From contig CM075344.1 of assembly GCA_037693485.1 (NCBI GenBank), positions 76,007,501 through 76,071,500 on the forward strand: a DNA stretch of 64,000 bases. The letters are read 5' to 3'. The notes under the pieces were generated by a model. The model saw only the letters and a list, made by a program, of their open reading frames with translations. It searched no databases and had not been told where the DNA came from. This DNA comes from Kitagawia praeruptora (lineage: Eukaryota; Streptophyta; Magnoliopsida; Apiales; Apiaceae). The position numbers and the translations under genes are program-made. Of this stretch, positions 45,001 to 55,000 are shown piece by piece. Each line of letters opens with the position of its first letter. Positions within the stretch are counted from its first letter, which is position 1.

Positions 45001-47122
45001 GTCGCTCGACTAGTCGACCCAGTCGCCCCGACTAGTTGACTCAGTCGAAGCAAGTCGCCCGAAATATGTACAAACAGCAAGTCGAGCATCCAAGTCGAGG
45101 TTTACAAAATGACTGGTCGACTAGTCGCGACGACTAGTCGTCGACTAGTCGCGACGACTAGTCGTCGACTAGTCGCGACTAGTCGAGCGAAGTGACAACA
45201 ATGAAAGTTTTTGCAGTAGAACTGAATAATGTGCGGTGTAAGATGTAGTTTTTGCTATATGTTTGAATTCCGCACTACATAGACAATCTTCTTGTTAATA
45301 TATTGGGCTGTGCATGTTTGCCTTTTGTGCTGTGACTGCTGTCAGGGTGTATCAAAAAGTCTGAACAAGGATTGCGTTGCAAAAAACGATCCGTCTAAGG
45401 TAAGCTTCTTTTGGATTTTGATATCGATATCCCTCCAGTTAATTCACTTTTCTATGTCTCTTTTAACTTTTGCCTATGTAACATTGGTTGCAATGTTGTA
45501 TTATAAACTGCAATATCAGTGTCTCTTTCCTCAAATATTCACAAGTAGCATAAAGACACCAGTTTTCCTTGTCAATCCAGCTTATGATTTCTGGCAGGTA
45601 ATATTTCAATTGGATATGTATAACTTGTCAAAGCATGTTTTCGCATCTTGTATATAAGTAGTTACTCGTATTTCAGATACAGAATATATTGGTGCCAGTT
45701 TCATCAGATTTCCAAGGAGATTGGTTCAAGTGCAGGCGTAACATTCGCAACTGCAGTCCCAGCCAAATTGCAATACTACAAGGTGATGTATTGCTAAATG
45801 CTAACTAAATTAACACTACAATGCATGCGATTCAGGTGAAATATGAGAGTTTCTGCGATCTGCATATGTACTGGACTGACTGAGTGTTAAATAATATTCA
45901 GGTTTTAGAAATTCATTACTGAAGGCTCTGAATGACTTTTTGCAAATCAATGGAGGAGTGTTCATAAATTCTTGCTTCATTCATTGCCAGACATGGATGG
46001 CCGAGACATGGCATGGTCCTGCTTCTCCGAAAATCAATAACAAGGTAAGTACAGCTTCATTATCACTTCAAGTATATGGTTGTATGGATTTTTGCCTTCT
46101 GTCTGAAAAGGATACTTCTAATGACAACCTGTGTTATTCTTTCATAGTGTCGGACACGACAAATATCTGCGTGTTGTACACAGATCTTCTTAAAATTGGG
46201 CACATGGGGATTGTGTCCTCTTTTTGGAAACTAATGGTGGGACACATCGTAATTCATTTAGAAAAGAGTATAATTGATATAATATGGCAGCAAAAATTAA
46301 CATAGAACTTGGAACAAAATATGATTTTGCAGAAGAACTTTGCTTAGGCTTCTCAATTTTTTCTTTTCGTCATTTTTCTTTTTGCATCCTAAGTTCATCT
46401 CATATTTGGTCTTCCAATTGGGTAAAGTGTCCACCTTTCATTCACAGTACTTGGCACGGAATAAGTCGTGTCCGAGTGACGTTGTTCAAAACATGTGCAA
46501 CAGCCGAAACCGAAGGGTCGGAGTAATATAGATGACAATTCTTTTTCAGAATGCACCAATATTGACACGGGAAGCACCAAAATTAGTGGTAGGTTTCACC
46601 AAAAACTCGGAAAATAAAACGTATAAATAATATTGTGTTTACAATAAAAATATCTATAGTAATCAATATACAATGTTTACGTAGTAAATAAATTTACTAC
46701 AGTTTAATTAATATAAACATTGGTTTTGATTTTTTTAAAATTTTAAAATATTTAGTAAATACTATTTGCACTTTTAGTGCATCCGGTGTTGTTATTAGTG
46801 AATTCTATAGGTATGCATTGTTTGTAGTGGACCAAAATCCTATATGTCTATCTTATGATAGTTTATCACGAGATCCTCATATTTTTGTGTCATGAGAATT
46901 GAGATCCTCTTATTTTTGTGGCATGAGATCCTCTTCTTTATAGTGTGTGAGGGTGGCTGTTGCTATGTTTATGCCCTGCATGACATTCTCGGCTATTGTT
47001 GTTTTTCTGGACAGACTATTGCAGAATCTGTGGGTGAATGGTACTTCAGTGATAAAACAGTGCAACAAATTGACTGCCCTTATCCATGCAATCCTACTTG
47101 TTATAATATGGAATTCCTGTGA
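24034..47122 (+). CDS. PAE-B: complete pectin acetylesterase gene, 12 exons
   Basis: Exons: 24034-24241, 24353-24435, 26869-26998, 30265-30344, 30481-30570, 30931-31055, 31703-31763, 45346-45399, 45520-45597, 45677-45782, 45902-46044, 47015-47122. All introns are GT..AG and phases agree, giving 421 residues, usual for the family. Residues about 23-42 are hydrophobic (secretion signal or anchor). Then come C-L-D-G-S (71-75), G-G-G-W-C (98-102, oxyanion region), G-C-S-A-G-G with likely nucleophile Ser204, A-Y-D with likely Asp300, C-F-I-H-C-Q with likely His366, and a Cys-rich tail. The enzyme should deacetylate pectin in the wall or secretory path. The triad is assigned by comparison with Notum/PAE proteins. 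Intron 7 is 13.6 kb because of transposons, and intron 3 is 3.3 kb. The start is chosen because it aligns with PAE-C and opens the hydrophobic leader. The gene looks intact. Confidence 0.93.
24291..24316. repeat. (TATG)n microsatellite in PAE-B intron 1
   Basis: About six TATG units directly before exon 2. The corresponding PAE-C intron has none. Confidence 0.8.
24653..24910. mobile_element. Stowaway-like MITE in PAE-B intron 2
   Basis: The ends are CTCCCTCCGTTCC and ACAGAGGGAG, flanked by TA on both sides. The interior (ATCACGTTTGCCAACGCACA) is the reverse complement of a relative at about 48595-48848, upstream of PAE-C. Confidence 0.78.
25903..26789 (-). mobile_element. TRIM array: three short LTRs and two internal regions
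   Basis: Flanked by the 5-bp duplication AGCTC (25898-25902 and 26790-26794). Read on the - strand, each LTR starts TGTTA and ends near ACTTAA. The left LTR is only about 67 bp (25903-25969). The middle LTR is split by a MITE (26130-26159 and 26506-26553). The right LTR is about 26715-26789. Primer-binding sites TGGTATCAGAGC (26116-26127) and TGGCATCAGAGC (26701-26712, one mismatch) lie beside the middle and right LTRs, and purine-rich tracts beside the left and middle ones. No coding capacity, as expected for terminal-repeat retrotransposons in miniature. Confidence 0.82.
26160..26505. mobile_element. MITE inside the middle TRIM LTR
   Basis: The ends GGCCCTGTTTGGCAATTAG and, read inward from the right, GGGGGTGTTTGGAAGTTAG form an inverted repeat. 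AAA on both sides could be a 3-bp target duplication. It carries three near-perfect copies of a 26-bp unit starting TAGCGGATTGAATTAGC (26197 to about 26275) and several AAACCTCTAA repeats near the right end. Confidence 0.72.
28370..29440 (-). mobile_element. Internally deleted Ty3/gypsy remnant in PAE-B intron 3
   Basis: Two degenerate direct copies of roughly 170 bp, sharing AATTGTGTTTACA(A/G)AA and TTTGACTTCATTGCA, lie at about 28385-28545 and 29275-29420. They probably represent LTR parts. Between them on the - strand is a chromodomain fragment. PAE-C intron 3 lacks this block. Confidence 0.5.
28558..28743 (-). pseudogene. Ty3/gypsy C-terminal chromodomain fragment
   Basis: A 61-codon frame reads V-L-L-K-W-N-N-L, then E-A-T-W-E-D-Y and Q-F-T-H-F-H-L-E, the pattern at the end of integrases of chromodomain gypsy elements. 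Such domains direct integration to marked chromatin. Nothing else of the polyprotein remains. Confidence 0.7.
31915..32740 (-). repeat. Truncated LTR, left arm
   Basis: Read on -, it starts TGTGATAAGTGG after the purine tract AGTTTGGGTG, like the right-arm LTR, and is lost after about 800 bp. The left end includes a short repeated block containing ACAACGATTAGTTCATAA. Confidence 0.7.
34263..35509 (-). pseudogene. Post-pol ORF of the gypsy element, left arm
   Basis: Frames 35162-35509, 34835-35161 and 34263-34901 form one protein of about 400 residues broken by a TAG after K-E-V and a frameshift near 34860. The N-terminus M-A-P-K-R-Q-R-L is basic and could be a nuclear signal. The core has G-W-A-L-F-C-E-F-A, R-A-W-F-F-F-I-C-S-N-I and K-G-E-Y-I-D-L-G-Y-V-I. 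This resembles the 'putative plant transposon protein' domain also seen in the post-pol part of the copia element. It sits where Athila elements carry their env-like ORF. Function unknown. Confidence 0.6.
35918..37979 (-). pseudogene. Ty3/gypsy pol: end of RT, RNase H, integrase
   Basis: Read on -. A damaged RT tail has G-H-K-V-S-S-R-G-L with a deletion before G-F-Y-R-R-F. RNase H follows (C-D-A-S-D-Y-A-V-G-A-V-L-G-Q, then Y-T-T-T-E-K-E-L-L-A-V-V). Integrase is 35918-37312, with H-Y-G-G-E-K-T, C-D-R-Y-Q-R, G-I-D-F-M-G-P-F, I-N-D-E-G-H-F-C-N and N-G-Q-A-E-V-S-N. A TAG at 37313-37315 separates RNase H from integrase where the family has Gln. The second Cys of the HHCC zinc site is Tyr. The D-H-L-S-R-L-E and integrase signatures fit Athila/Tat. 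Non-functional. Confidence 0.88.
37980..39101 (+). pseudogene. Post-pol ORF of the gypsy element, right arm
   Basis: The inverted copy of 34263-35308. Frames 38127-38453 and 38604-39101 carry the same TAG after K-E-V and the same frameshift after C-I-P-G-T-V-W as the left arm. Its own extra lesions are a 1-base insertion in L-L-W-G and CAG to TAG before N-M-L. It begins abruptly at GGTACC, where the arm joins the pol of the left copy. Confidence 0.62.
40001..41510 (+). repeat. Full LTR (1510 bp), right arm
   Basis: Starts TGTGATAAGTGG directly after the polypurine tract AAGTTTGGGGG (39990-40000) and ends TTAACA, so the TG..CA ends are intact. TATATAAACATATCC near 40495 is a likely TATA region. 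The length fits Athila-type LTRs. Confidence 0.85.
42033..42425 (-). mobile_element. Nested non-autonomous Helitron relic
   Basis: The left border is CTAG followed by a degenerate CCGTGCAAAGTACGG hairpin. The interior aligns with the Helitron in the PAE-A intron (392-751), including TATCTAACGGTCAT and GGGATAA words. The TC end on the right is degraded, so the right border is approximate. Confidence 0.6.
42508..43328. mobile_element. MULE-like element 4
   Basis: Flanked by the 9-bp repeat CTGAAAAAA (42499-42507 and 43329-43337). The left end is GAGAAAATGCCCAAAATGCC; the right end read inward is GGGTGATGGCCCTAAATGCC. The orientation is opposite to element 2, but the flanking 9-mer is the same. 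Words ATACGCAT, ATGCGTAT and ATGCGCAT recur at both ends. A composite hairpin lies at 43192-43245. The core shares the inverted TTTGGCCCCGCAGGG block with element 2. No transposase. Confidence 0.72.
43694..44375. repeat. 342-bp tandem duplication near the Helitron 3' end
   Basis: Two copies start ACTCT(C/A)ACGAGTTTAAG at 43694 and 44036 and run to AATAAAAGTTAAAAA. The second copy also holds a decayed Helitron-like hairpin CCGTGCATCACACGAG near 44213. Confidence 0.75.
44450..45000. other. Non-coding insert sequence in PAE-B intron 7
   Basis: Absent from PAE-C intron 7. No protein match is visible. The part 44690-44880 is GC-richer, with repeated CACTGCA/TGCACAG words. It may belong with the palindromic array to its right as one non-autonomous element. 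Confidence 0.4.
45001..45192. repeat. Palindromic CGACTAGTCG array
   Basis: ACTAGTCG-containing words are dense. From 45117 the 10-bp palindrome CGACTAGTCG recurs in tandem with CGCGA spacers (unit about 27-28 bp). Looser relatives lie at 45001-45060. It ends 13-20 bp before sequence shared with PAE-C intron 7. Confidence 0.8.
46547..46885. other. Insertion in PAE-B intron 11, unclassified
   Basis: Compared with the same intron in PAE-A and PAE-C, PAE-B has about 330 extra bases between GATGACA..TTTTT and GAGATCCTCTT. The DNA is AT-rich and TGCACC/GGTGCA-like ends are weak. No element class can be assigned. Confidence 0.4.
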
Positions 47123-47856
47123 CTGAAATTCAGTTTGCTTATGGGTTTACATAATGCTTCATCGCTCAATGTAACTATATATAACGGGGGGATGATCCTT
47201 ATCCCAAGCTTACAAATTATACAAAAGAGTAGGACATCCTACAAATTTGCTGATGTTGACCACTGACAGAGCTACCGCTTTTGTGCATGTCCACAGAAAA
47301 CTTGATATCTGTTTGTATGTTACTCAAATATGGTAAGATTTACAGCAGTTTTTCTTCATTTGAAAGAGACGATGGCCATGGTGAATTAGTGTTTATGCAA
47401 ACTGTACAGTTTGTATATGTTTAGTTTTCATACAGAACTCAATGTTCTCCTGATATTTTGCTTATTTACAGATGGTGCATTAGGGGCTAAATTAAAGTCT
47501 AAATGATCTAATCAGAATGTGTACATAGTTGGGGTTTTCTTATGAAATATATATGTAATATTGGGGTTTTGGATTTAGGGTTCTGATGTTAGGCCAAGGG
47601 CCTTAGTAACCGAAACTTTACATCTTTTTGACTCTGAAATATGCTCCTAATAGGATTGTCCAATACTCTTTCTCCCTCTCCATGAGCTTTTATTACTGCC
47701 TGAGGAATTGCCCTGAAAACAACAAACTAACACATTAATCAAAAAATTAGCCCAACAGTCATAATTCAGCATCTCATGCATCATTTGATAGATCTTATAT
47801 CATGGACAAAACCCATGTATATACCTGTAATTGGATGCATCAACTTACTATGTTGT

Positions 47857-48023
47857 TTAACACCTTGCTCCTGAGTTTTAAATAGGGAATGAATTAGATG
47901 AAAATGAATGCAAATTAAGGTCACTTTCACTCCAAAACTTTCTATCCCAAAAATGGGATGAAAGTACTTTACTCTCCCATCACTTATTTTGTTCTGTTTA
48001 AAAAACTCGAAAGCAGGGCCTAA
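47857..48023. mobile_element. Short GCTCC-type MITE between PAE-B and PAE-C
   Basis: The ends TTTAACACCTTGCTCCTGAG and, read inward from the right, TTTAGGCCCTGCTTTCGAG match the MITE upstream of PAE-B (22106-23994). Confidence 0.6.
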
Positions 48024-48594
48024 ATACTTTCAACCGTATTAAGCCATGTGTTAAAATCTCCAGCCCCCCTGAAGCCTGAAGGATGACAATCTTGAAACTA
48101 TTACAAGTCGCTACCTTGGTTTAACATGTTTTTTGAAAATTTTTAGTTGTAGAAATATCACCGTTGTGATATCTCGTAAAAAATTATACATAACATCTAT
48201 ATGTTTAATTCGAATCTAGTAAAATCTCGTTAAATTAATATTCGATTTCATGATAAATTAATATTTTTAATGTAAATTTTTGGTCCTAACATAATAGCGA
48301 CAATATAAATTTTATTTCAATTAATTAATAATCTTGACAAATTAATAAAATTTGTCATTGCCAACGATATTAATTTATAGAAGTTTTACTCGGCCATTGT
48401 CATGAATGGAAATAAGCAAGAGTGTAAGATCACCATTTTATTATATCAAAATGTGATGTAATCCGAATTAACAAATTCGAAATGATTTAATATTTTAAAT
48501 ATATTAAGAACATTTACACGTTTATTTACCAAAAAAATCCGGTGCGACTTGGACTTGGTAGCAGGTGTACCAACTTTTAACCTTCAAATTTTTA

Positions 48595-48848
48595 CTCACT
48601 CCGTCTCTCAAAACGTTTCTCGTTTGTAATGTCGGGACTGTTCATAACATGAGACAAATTACTAATTTACGTCTAATCTATAAAACCAAATATAGTCATA
48701 AGTAATCTTGTTGGATTCGTATTTATGAGTACTTTAATACAGTGAAATTTTTATATTTAAAATTAATACGAAATTAAAGGTATTAATGATCAAAAATGTG
48801 CGTTGGCAAACGTGATAAAGGTAAACAGAAAAAGTTTTAAGAGACTAC
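48595..48848. mobile_element. Stowaway-like MITE upstream of PAE-C
   Basis: The reverse complement of the MITE at 24653-24910, sharing TTGGCAAACGTGATAAAGG, with TA-flanked degenerate ends (CTCACTCCGTCTCTC on the left). It ends about 160 bp before the PAE-C start codon. Confidence 0.6.
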
Positions 48849-48940
48849 TATACTTTAATCAGACTCTATCCTCTGACTATCCAACGTCAGACAGACAGCA
48901 TACTTTCCCTTGAATTCTGTGCACAAGAGTCGTCAAACTC

Positions 48941-48946
48941 TATAAA
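48941..48946 (+). promoter_or_regulatory. Possible TATA box of PAE-C
   Basis: TATAAA in the context CTCTATAAACG lies 65 bases before the ATG at 49011, a plausible distance for a plant gene with a short leader. Confidence 0.4.
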
Positions 48947-49010
48947 CGTACAGTAGACTGTAAATTTATTTTGATCGTAGTAATTGATAACTCCGTTAAC
49001 GCAACTACAA

Positions 49011-52000
49011 ATGACGTCAAGTCTCCAAAGTCTGCTAATCAACCACCGCACAGCATGGTGGCGTAAATGGTATTGGGGCGTCGCCGCCGCTGTACTTTCC
49101 ATCTTCTTGTTGGGTTTCTCGTTCTTGTCCACGTCACCAGACAAAACTACCCTTTCTGTTTCCGACATGGTCCCACTTACCTTGCTCCGCAATGCAACAC
49201 TAACCGGCGCCTGTAATACCTTTTTTTCTTTCTAATTTCTATTACTCCTATTATATTGATACTGATTAACATTAGAAGGGGGAAAAAAAGGATATAGATG
49301 TTTAATAATATCTGATGATTATTATTCTACTGTAATCATTATTGACAGTAATAAAAATCACTAGTGATATTGGTTTCAGCTATACTAGTAATAATAGTGA
49401 TGTTTAATAATATTGGTTTCATCACTAGTAATCATTATTCACTGGTCTTCTGTTTGCATTTTTCGTTGGAGCGGGATTATAAATATATGTTGTTAACTAG
49501 TTTGGTTGGGTGATTTGCAGTTTGTTTAGATGGTAGTTTGCCTGGTTATCATTTTCAGAAAGGTTTTGGATCTGGTTCTGGCAATTGGCTTCTTCATCTT
49601 CAGGTCTCGGGCATGCTATTTGCTCTTTATTAGTATTTTTCTTTCACTACCCGAGTGATCAGTTTGATTAATATTTCTCTCTGTTCTATTACAGACAGTA
49701 GTAAGATAAGCTTAATTCTGTTTTCGAGTTTCCTTTTGAACTTCCAATTCAAAGAACTGCATTTACTCATTAAGAAATGTTATCGATTTTACCAAATGAT
49801 TAAGCCACGTTTGTCTAATTAAATTACTTCTACTTTTAAGTCATCATCAGAATAACTTAAACAGCATTAAGCAATAAGTAGTTTTTCCAAGGTAAAGAAA
49901 GAGGACTTTAAGTTTGTTACGTTTCGTTCTTTTAGTTTGCCACACACACCAACACTTGTTTCTGTCCCCATGTCTCCAAGTAAGCTTTGCCATAATGTAT
50001 TGGTAGCATTACTTCGCTTTTATCGCATTTGATATCGGTATTTAAAAAGTGTTGCAGTAGTAGCTGAGAATTTATAAATTTTCCTCGCAACTATTTAGGG
50101 TGGAGCTTGGTGCAATACAATAGCGTCGTGTTCTGATCGTAAGACCACTGCTCTTGGTTCTTCAAAGTACATGGAACAGGAAGTCTTATTCCCTGGAATT
50201 TTAAGCTCTGACCCATCCCAAAATCCTGGTAAGTATTGCTTCATAGTTAGCACCAGTTAAGATAGAATATAAGATTAGGACATTCATGTTACTAAAGTGT
50301 AGATACAGCTGTTCCTGTGCTCTCCATCATCTGATTGTATATAGCTAAACAAAATGCACAACATTTTCATCCTATCTTTATCTCTATGCATATGCTATCA
50401 GAAATATTGGCAAGTTCCATCTCATAATTTGTGTGGTATACGTTAGAGATGCTCAGATGCCCCAGTGTACTTTAAACTAGGATTGTATCAATAATAATAA
50501 GAGTCCTACGTGTTTTCTTGACTGAACTTTACACTGGCTTGCAAGTGGGTGGGCTTCAATACTCTCATATCAGTAGCTCAACTTACATTTGAACTGCAAA
50601 GAGGTGGCTGCAATCAATATCAGAAGACGGAGGGAAGGCAGAGAAATCTCAATGATGATAAAATAGTGTATGTGTGGTTTAGTGCAGCTAAAGCACATTC
50701 TCATTTTTCCTCTTCTTCATAAACTTTCACATTTTCATTACAACAAATTATAGTGATAAGCTCGCATGTCCACAAATTTGACAAACAACTGGATTCTTAA
50801 AAGGAAATCCTTTCAAAAGGCAATTTAGCTATCTCATCAGCTACACCGAAATAAATTTGGCAACTTATATCCTTTACCTCTGAACAGATATTGTAGTTTT
50901 TCCCACTTATCTCCCAGTCTCCCACTTTGTGACACTCTGGACAATAAATCTCGAGCCCACGATCCAACTGCGCCATCGAAGCATATAATGAACCTTCGCC
51001 TGGCATTGCCATCTGTCTAAACTTGTTTTCTCTACTGTCCATTTCTCACAATCAATTTGGGTAGGTCTGGGATTTTGGTACTTCAGTTTTGGCTTTTGTA
51101 GGTAAGGATACTTCACAGAGCTCTGGAATTAGAATCAATGATATCGGATACGTATTCATGCACAAAATAGCCTTTGGATATAATAAATTTCCAAACTGCC
51201 TCCTCGTCAATTAGTTATATTGGCTGAAAGCATTTTGTCTTTTATAATACTACTTGAGCCACTGATATAAAAATCTTGAAATCCTGACACGAAATTGCAA
51301 ACCGGTTCTCACCGGGAAGGGTGAGGCTCTTTATTTAAGTAGACCTGTACATATGTTATTGGAAAAAAAAAAAAAAAAACTCAATGCAGCCAGGCAGTCA
51401 CTGCTTATAAGACTTCAAAGTATTCTGACTGAAGAGTTGGGAAATACTTATACATGTTCACTAATCATATTGCACCATAGGTCACATGTTCTTATCTCGA
51501 TATAAAGAAACCACGCGGTATGTTTTTATACACTTCAGTTCATGTATGGTTATACTGAGGTGTAGTCCTAAAAAAATTTGCAGCTAGATACCTTGAAATG
51601 CTTAAAGATGTATATTGACTAGTAAACGTACCACTGTATCAGTGCATAACTTTAAATTGTTGGTAGGTTTCACGTTAAATCTTCGCTTGATTAAAACCGT
51701 TTAGGAGGCCTTTTATACATAGCAGGTATAATACTCCAGGTTGTTGTGGTTCTTCCAGGCCAGACTATCATTCGAATCTATCTGTTATAATCTTGGTTTG
51801 TATGACTTATTTCTGTTGACCACTAATTGTGTCACACGTAGACATGTTTCTTGTATTGTCAGATTTTGCATCATTCCTTTGTGTTGTGAATTCTCTTTTT
51901 CAGCAAAAGTTTCATGGCAGAAACTCTTTTTTCCCTTGAGACGTAGTTTTCTCATGCATATGACTGTATATCATTTCCTTCTTGTTACCAAGATGATTCC

Positions 52001-55000
52001 TTCTTGTTACCAAGATGATAAAGGGACTTCTGCACTTTTTCAGATTTCTTTAGCTGGAATAAAGTTGTGATACGTTATTGTGATGGTGCATCTTTTGCTG
52101 GCCACCCTGAGAGTGAATTTAATGTGGGTATTAATATTTGGTTGGAAATTCCATACATTTTATTTTTATTAAAACAGTAGAAATCCCAGTTTTAAGTTAA
52201 GTAACAATTATTTTCATTTTGTGAGTTAAGCATCCAACTTACGGATGTTTGTTGTCAATACAGAATAGTGCAAAACTCTTCTTCCGAGGCCAACTAATCT
52301 GGGAAGCAGCTATAGATGAACTCCTTTCACTAGGACTGTCGAATGCTAGACAGGTAACTGAATTAGCATGTAATAATCGTCTAAATGTCAAGTTTCTGAG
52401 AGTTGATCTTCTCTAAAGTATCCTCTGTTAGGAATATAACTCTAACCAACCACTACATCATTTTTGTCAAAAACAATCTTCAGAATCTTGTATCAAACTG
52501 CAGTATACCACATTAGTTATTTAGTTATGTTATTCTCAGTCATTGATTTGCATTAGTTGATATGACACATTATCTATCCTTACCAATACTCTATTTCTAA
52601 AGATATGTTCTACAAGAATTCATATTGATGATTTAATATTTAGCAAGCTTTATCACATATATTTTTTCATTCAATGAATGTTGTCCATTATAAGTGCTAC
52701 CTGTTCTAGTACAAAAATTGATTGTGCTGATGACTTGGCAGGCTCTTCTTACAGGATGCTCTGCTGGAGGGTTAGCAACTCTCATTCACTGTGATGATTT
52801 TCATGATATCTTACCCAAGGATGCCAAAGTCAAGTGTCTTTCGGATGCGGGTTTTTTCCTCAATGAGTACGTTTTTCGGCACGTACGCATGCGCGTCCAT
52901 GCACAAACATATACTATATGAAAACATAAATATTAAACTTAATTTCTTCTTTCTTCATGAGCTCGTAACCTACATATTAAATTGTACAATAATTCTCAGT
53001 AATTTACGAGTACACTATTACAGTGGCACTTGACAAATATACAGTTCTCTTGCATATATGCTATATAAAATAGTATAGTATGTAGTATTAGTGTTCACCA
53101 GTTATTTCGTATAAAATGTAATATCAAGTCTTGCTCCCTAGCAAGAAGCAACACAGCCAGAGGGGTGAAGAGAGGGTGTAAGGTGCTGAATGAAAGTGGA
53201 AGTAGAAGAGCACTGCACAAGGGATATAATTGACAGTAGAAAAAAGTTTGGATCTATTTAGAAGGATGCAAATAGAAGAATTCGGTTGGTTTTCTTATTA
53301 TACGAAACTTTGGATTGGAACATCTTTTACGGATCCCTTATATATAATGGAGTCGAATTGTAAACATCCGGTGCAATATGTTTAATAGTGTGCTAAAGAT
53401 AGGAAATTCTCCTTCATCGCAATGGATCTTCAATTTTCAATCTGGAATAATTTTTATGCATTTGTTTGTAAATATGTTTTTTTCCCTTTTTCAGAAAGGA
53501 TATTGCTGGAAATGACACCATTCAGTCATATTATCATGACGTAGTCCAACTTCAGGTTGAGTCTTAACAATTGCGCAATAACTTTTATGCATTTGTTTGT
53601 AAATATGTTTTTTTTCCCTTTTTCAGAAAGGATATTGCTGGAAATGACACCATTCAGTCATATTATCATGACTTAGTCCAACTTCAGATTGAGTCTTAAC
53701 AATTACGCCTAATTGTCTTCCTTATTCCGAGTTTAAGACGATTCTGTAGTAGGTAGACTCAATACAGTATTGCAATCTCATTAACATGACAAGTACCGAA
53801 TCATCGAAATTAAAACATGACAAGTACTAATGTAAAGTTTTTGCAGTTTAGCTTAATAATGTGCACTACAAGTTGTTTTTTCCCTGTTTGAAAATTGTAC
53901 TATATAGACTATTCTCTTCATAATATAGAGTCTTAATGTTGTTCGCCCGTATTTACCTTCGAAATGTCAGGGTGTGTCAAAAAGTTTGAATAAGGACTGT
54001 GTTGCAAAGAAGGATCCGTTTAAGGTAAGCTTATTTCAAATTTTCATCTCAATATCCTTCCATTTAATTCACTTTCCTATGTTGCTATCAACTTTGGACT
54101 ATCTAAAATCGGATTCCCTGTTTGTTGCAATACCAGTGTTTCTTTCCTCAAGAATTTACAAGTAGCATAAAGACACCAGTTTTCCTTGTCAATTCAGCTT
54201 ATGATTCTTGGCAGGTAATATTTCATTTGGCTATGTTTAACTTGCCAGCGCATATTTTTCCACCATGTATATATGTACTCCCTCTGTCCCTCCCATTTCT
54301 TTACATTTCTTTTTCACTGCTCGACACGCATTTTAAGGCTCCTAAAAAGTATAGTTCCATAACTTATTTTTTAAATTTTCTTTTTTAGTATAAAAATAGA
54401 ACAATTCTATTTTTATACAAAAAAAGAAAATTTAAAAAATAAGTTATGAAACTATCCGCAAATTGCACCTTAAAATCCGTGCCAGAATTACGTCCCCCAA
54501 GGTAAAGAACCAAGGGGGACAGAGGGAGTAATATTTAGTGAAATAATTCCTATTATTTCAGATACAAAACATATTGGTGCCAGTTTCATCAGATTTCAGT
54601 GGAGAATGGTTCAAGTGCAGGCTTAATATTAACAGCTGTAGTCCCAGCCAAATTGGAGTACTACAAGGTGATATATAGCTAACTAAATCCTGACACTAAC
54701 ATTTATACACCGGCTAAATACTATAAAGTTTTGTCTATGGGGATATTGCTAACTAATTAGTATGATCTCTTTATCGATGTCTATGGCTGTAAACAGTGGT
54801 GGATCTATGCTTGTGCATGGTGTGTCAAGTGACACACCATTATTTTCAAGAAAAGGATTTTTTTTTTTTTTTTTTTTACAATTTATATAAATTATGCTTT
54901 ATTTTCCTATATCTCCATCTCTATTATCCTACTTATGCATAACAAGTTTCAATTTTATTCTTTAACTCAATATATATACATTGTCCCCTCAAATTATTAC

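Noticed and set aside
48984..49010. Upstream in-frame ATG for PAE-C
   Set aside because: It would add nine residues before the leader that have no counterpart in PAE-B; 49011 aligns with the PAE-B start.
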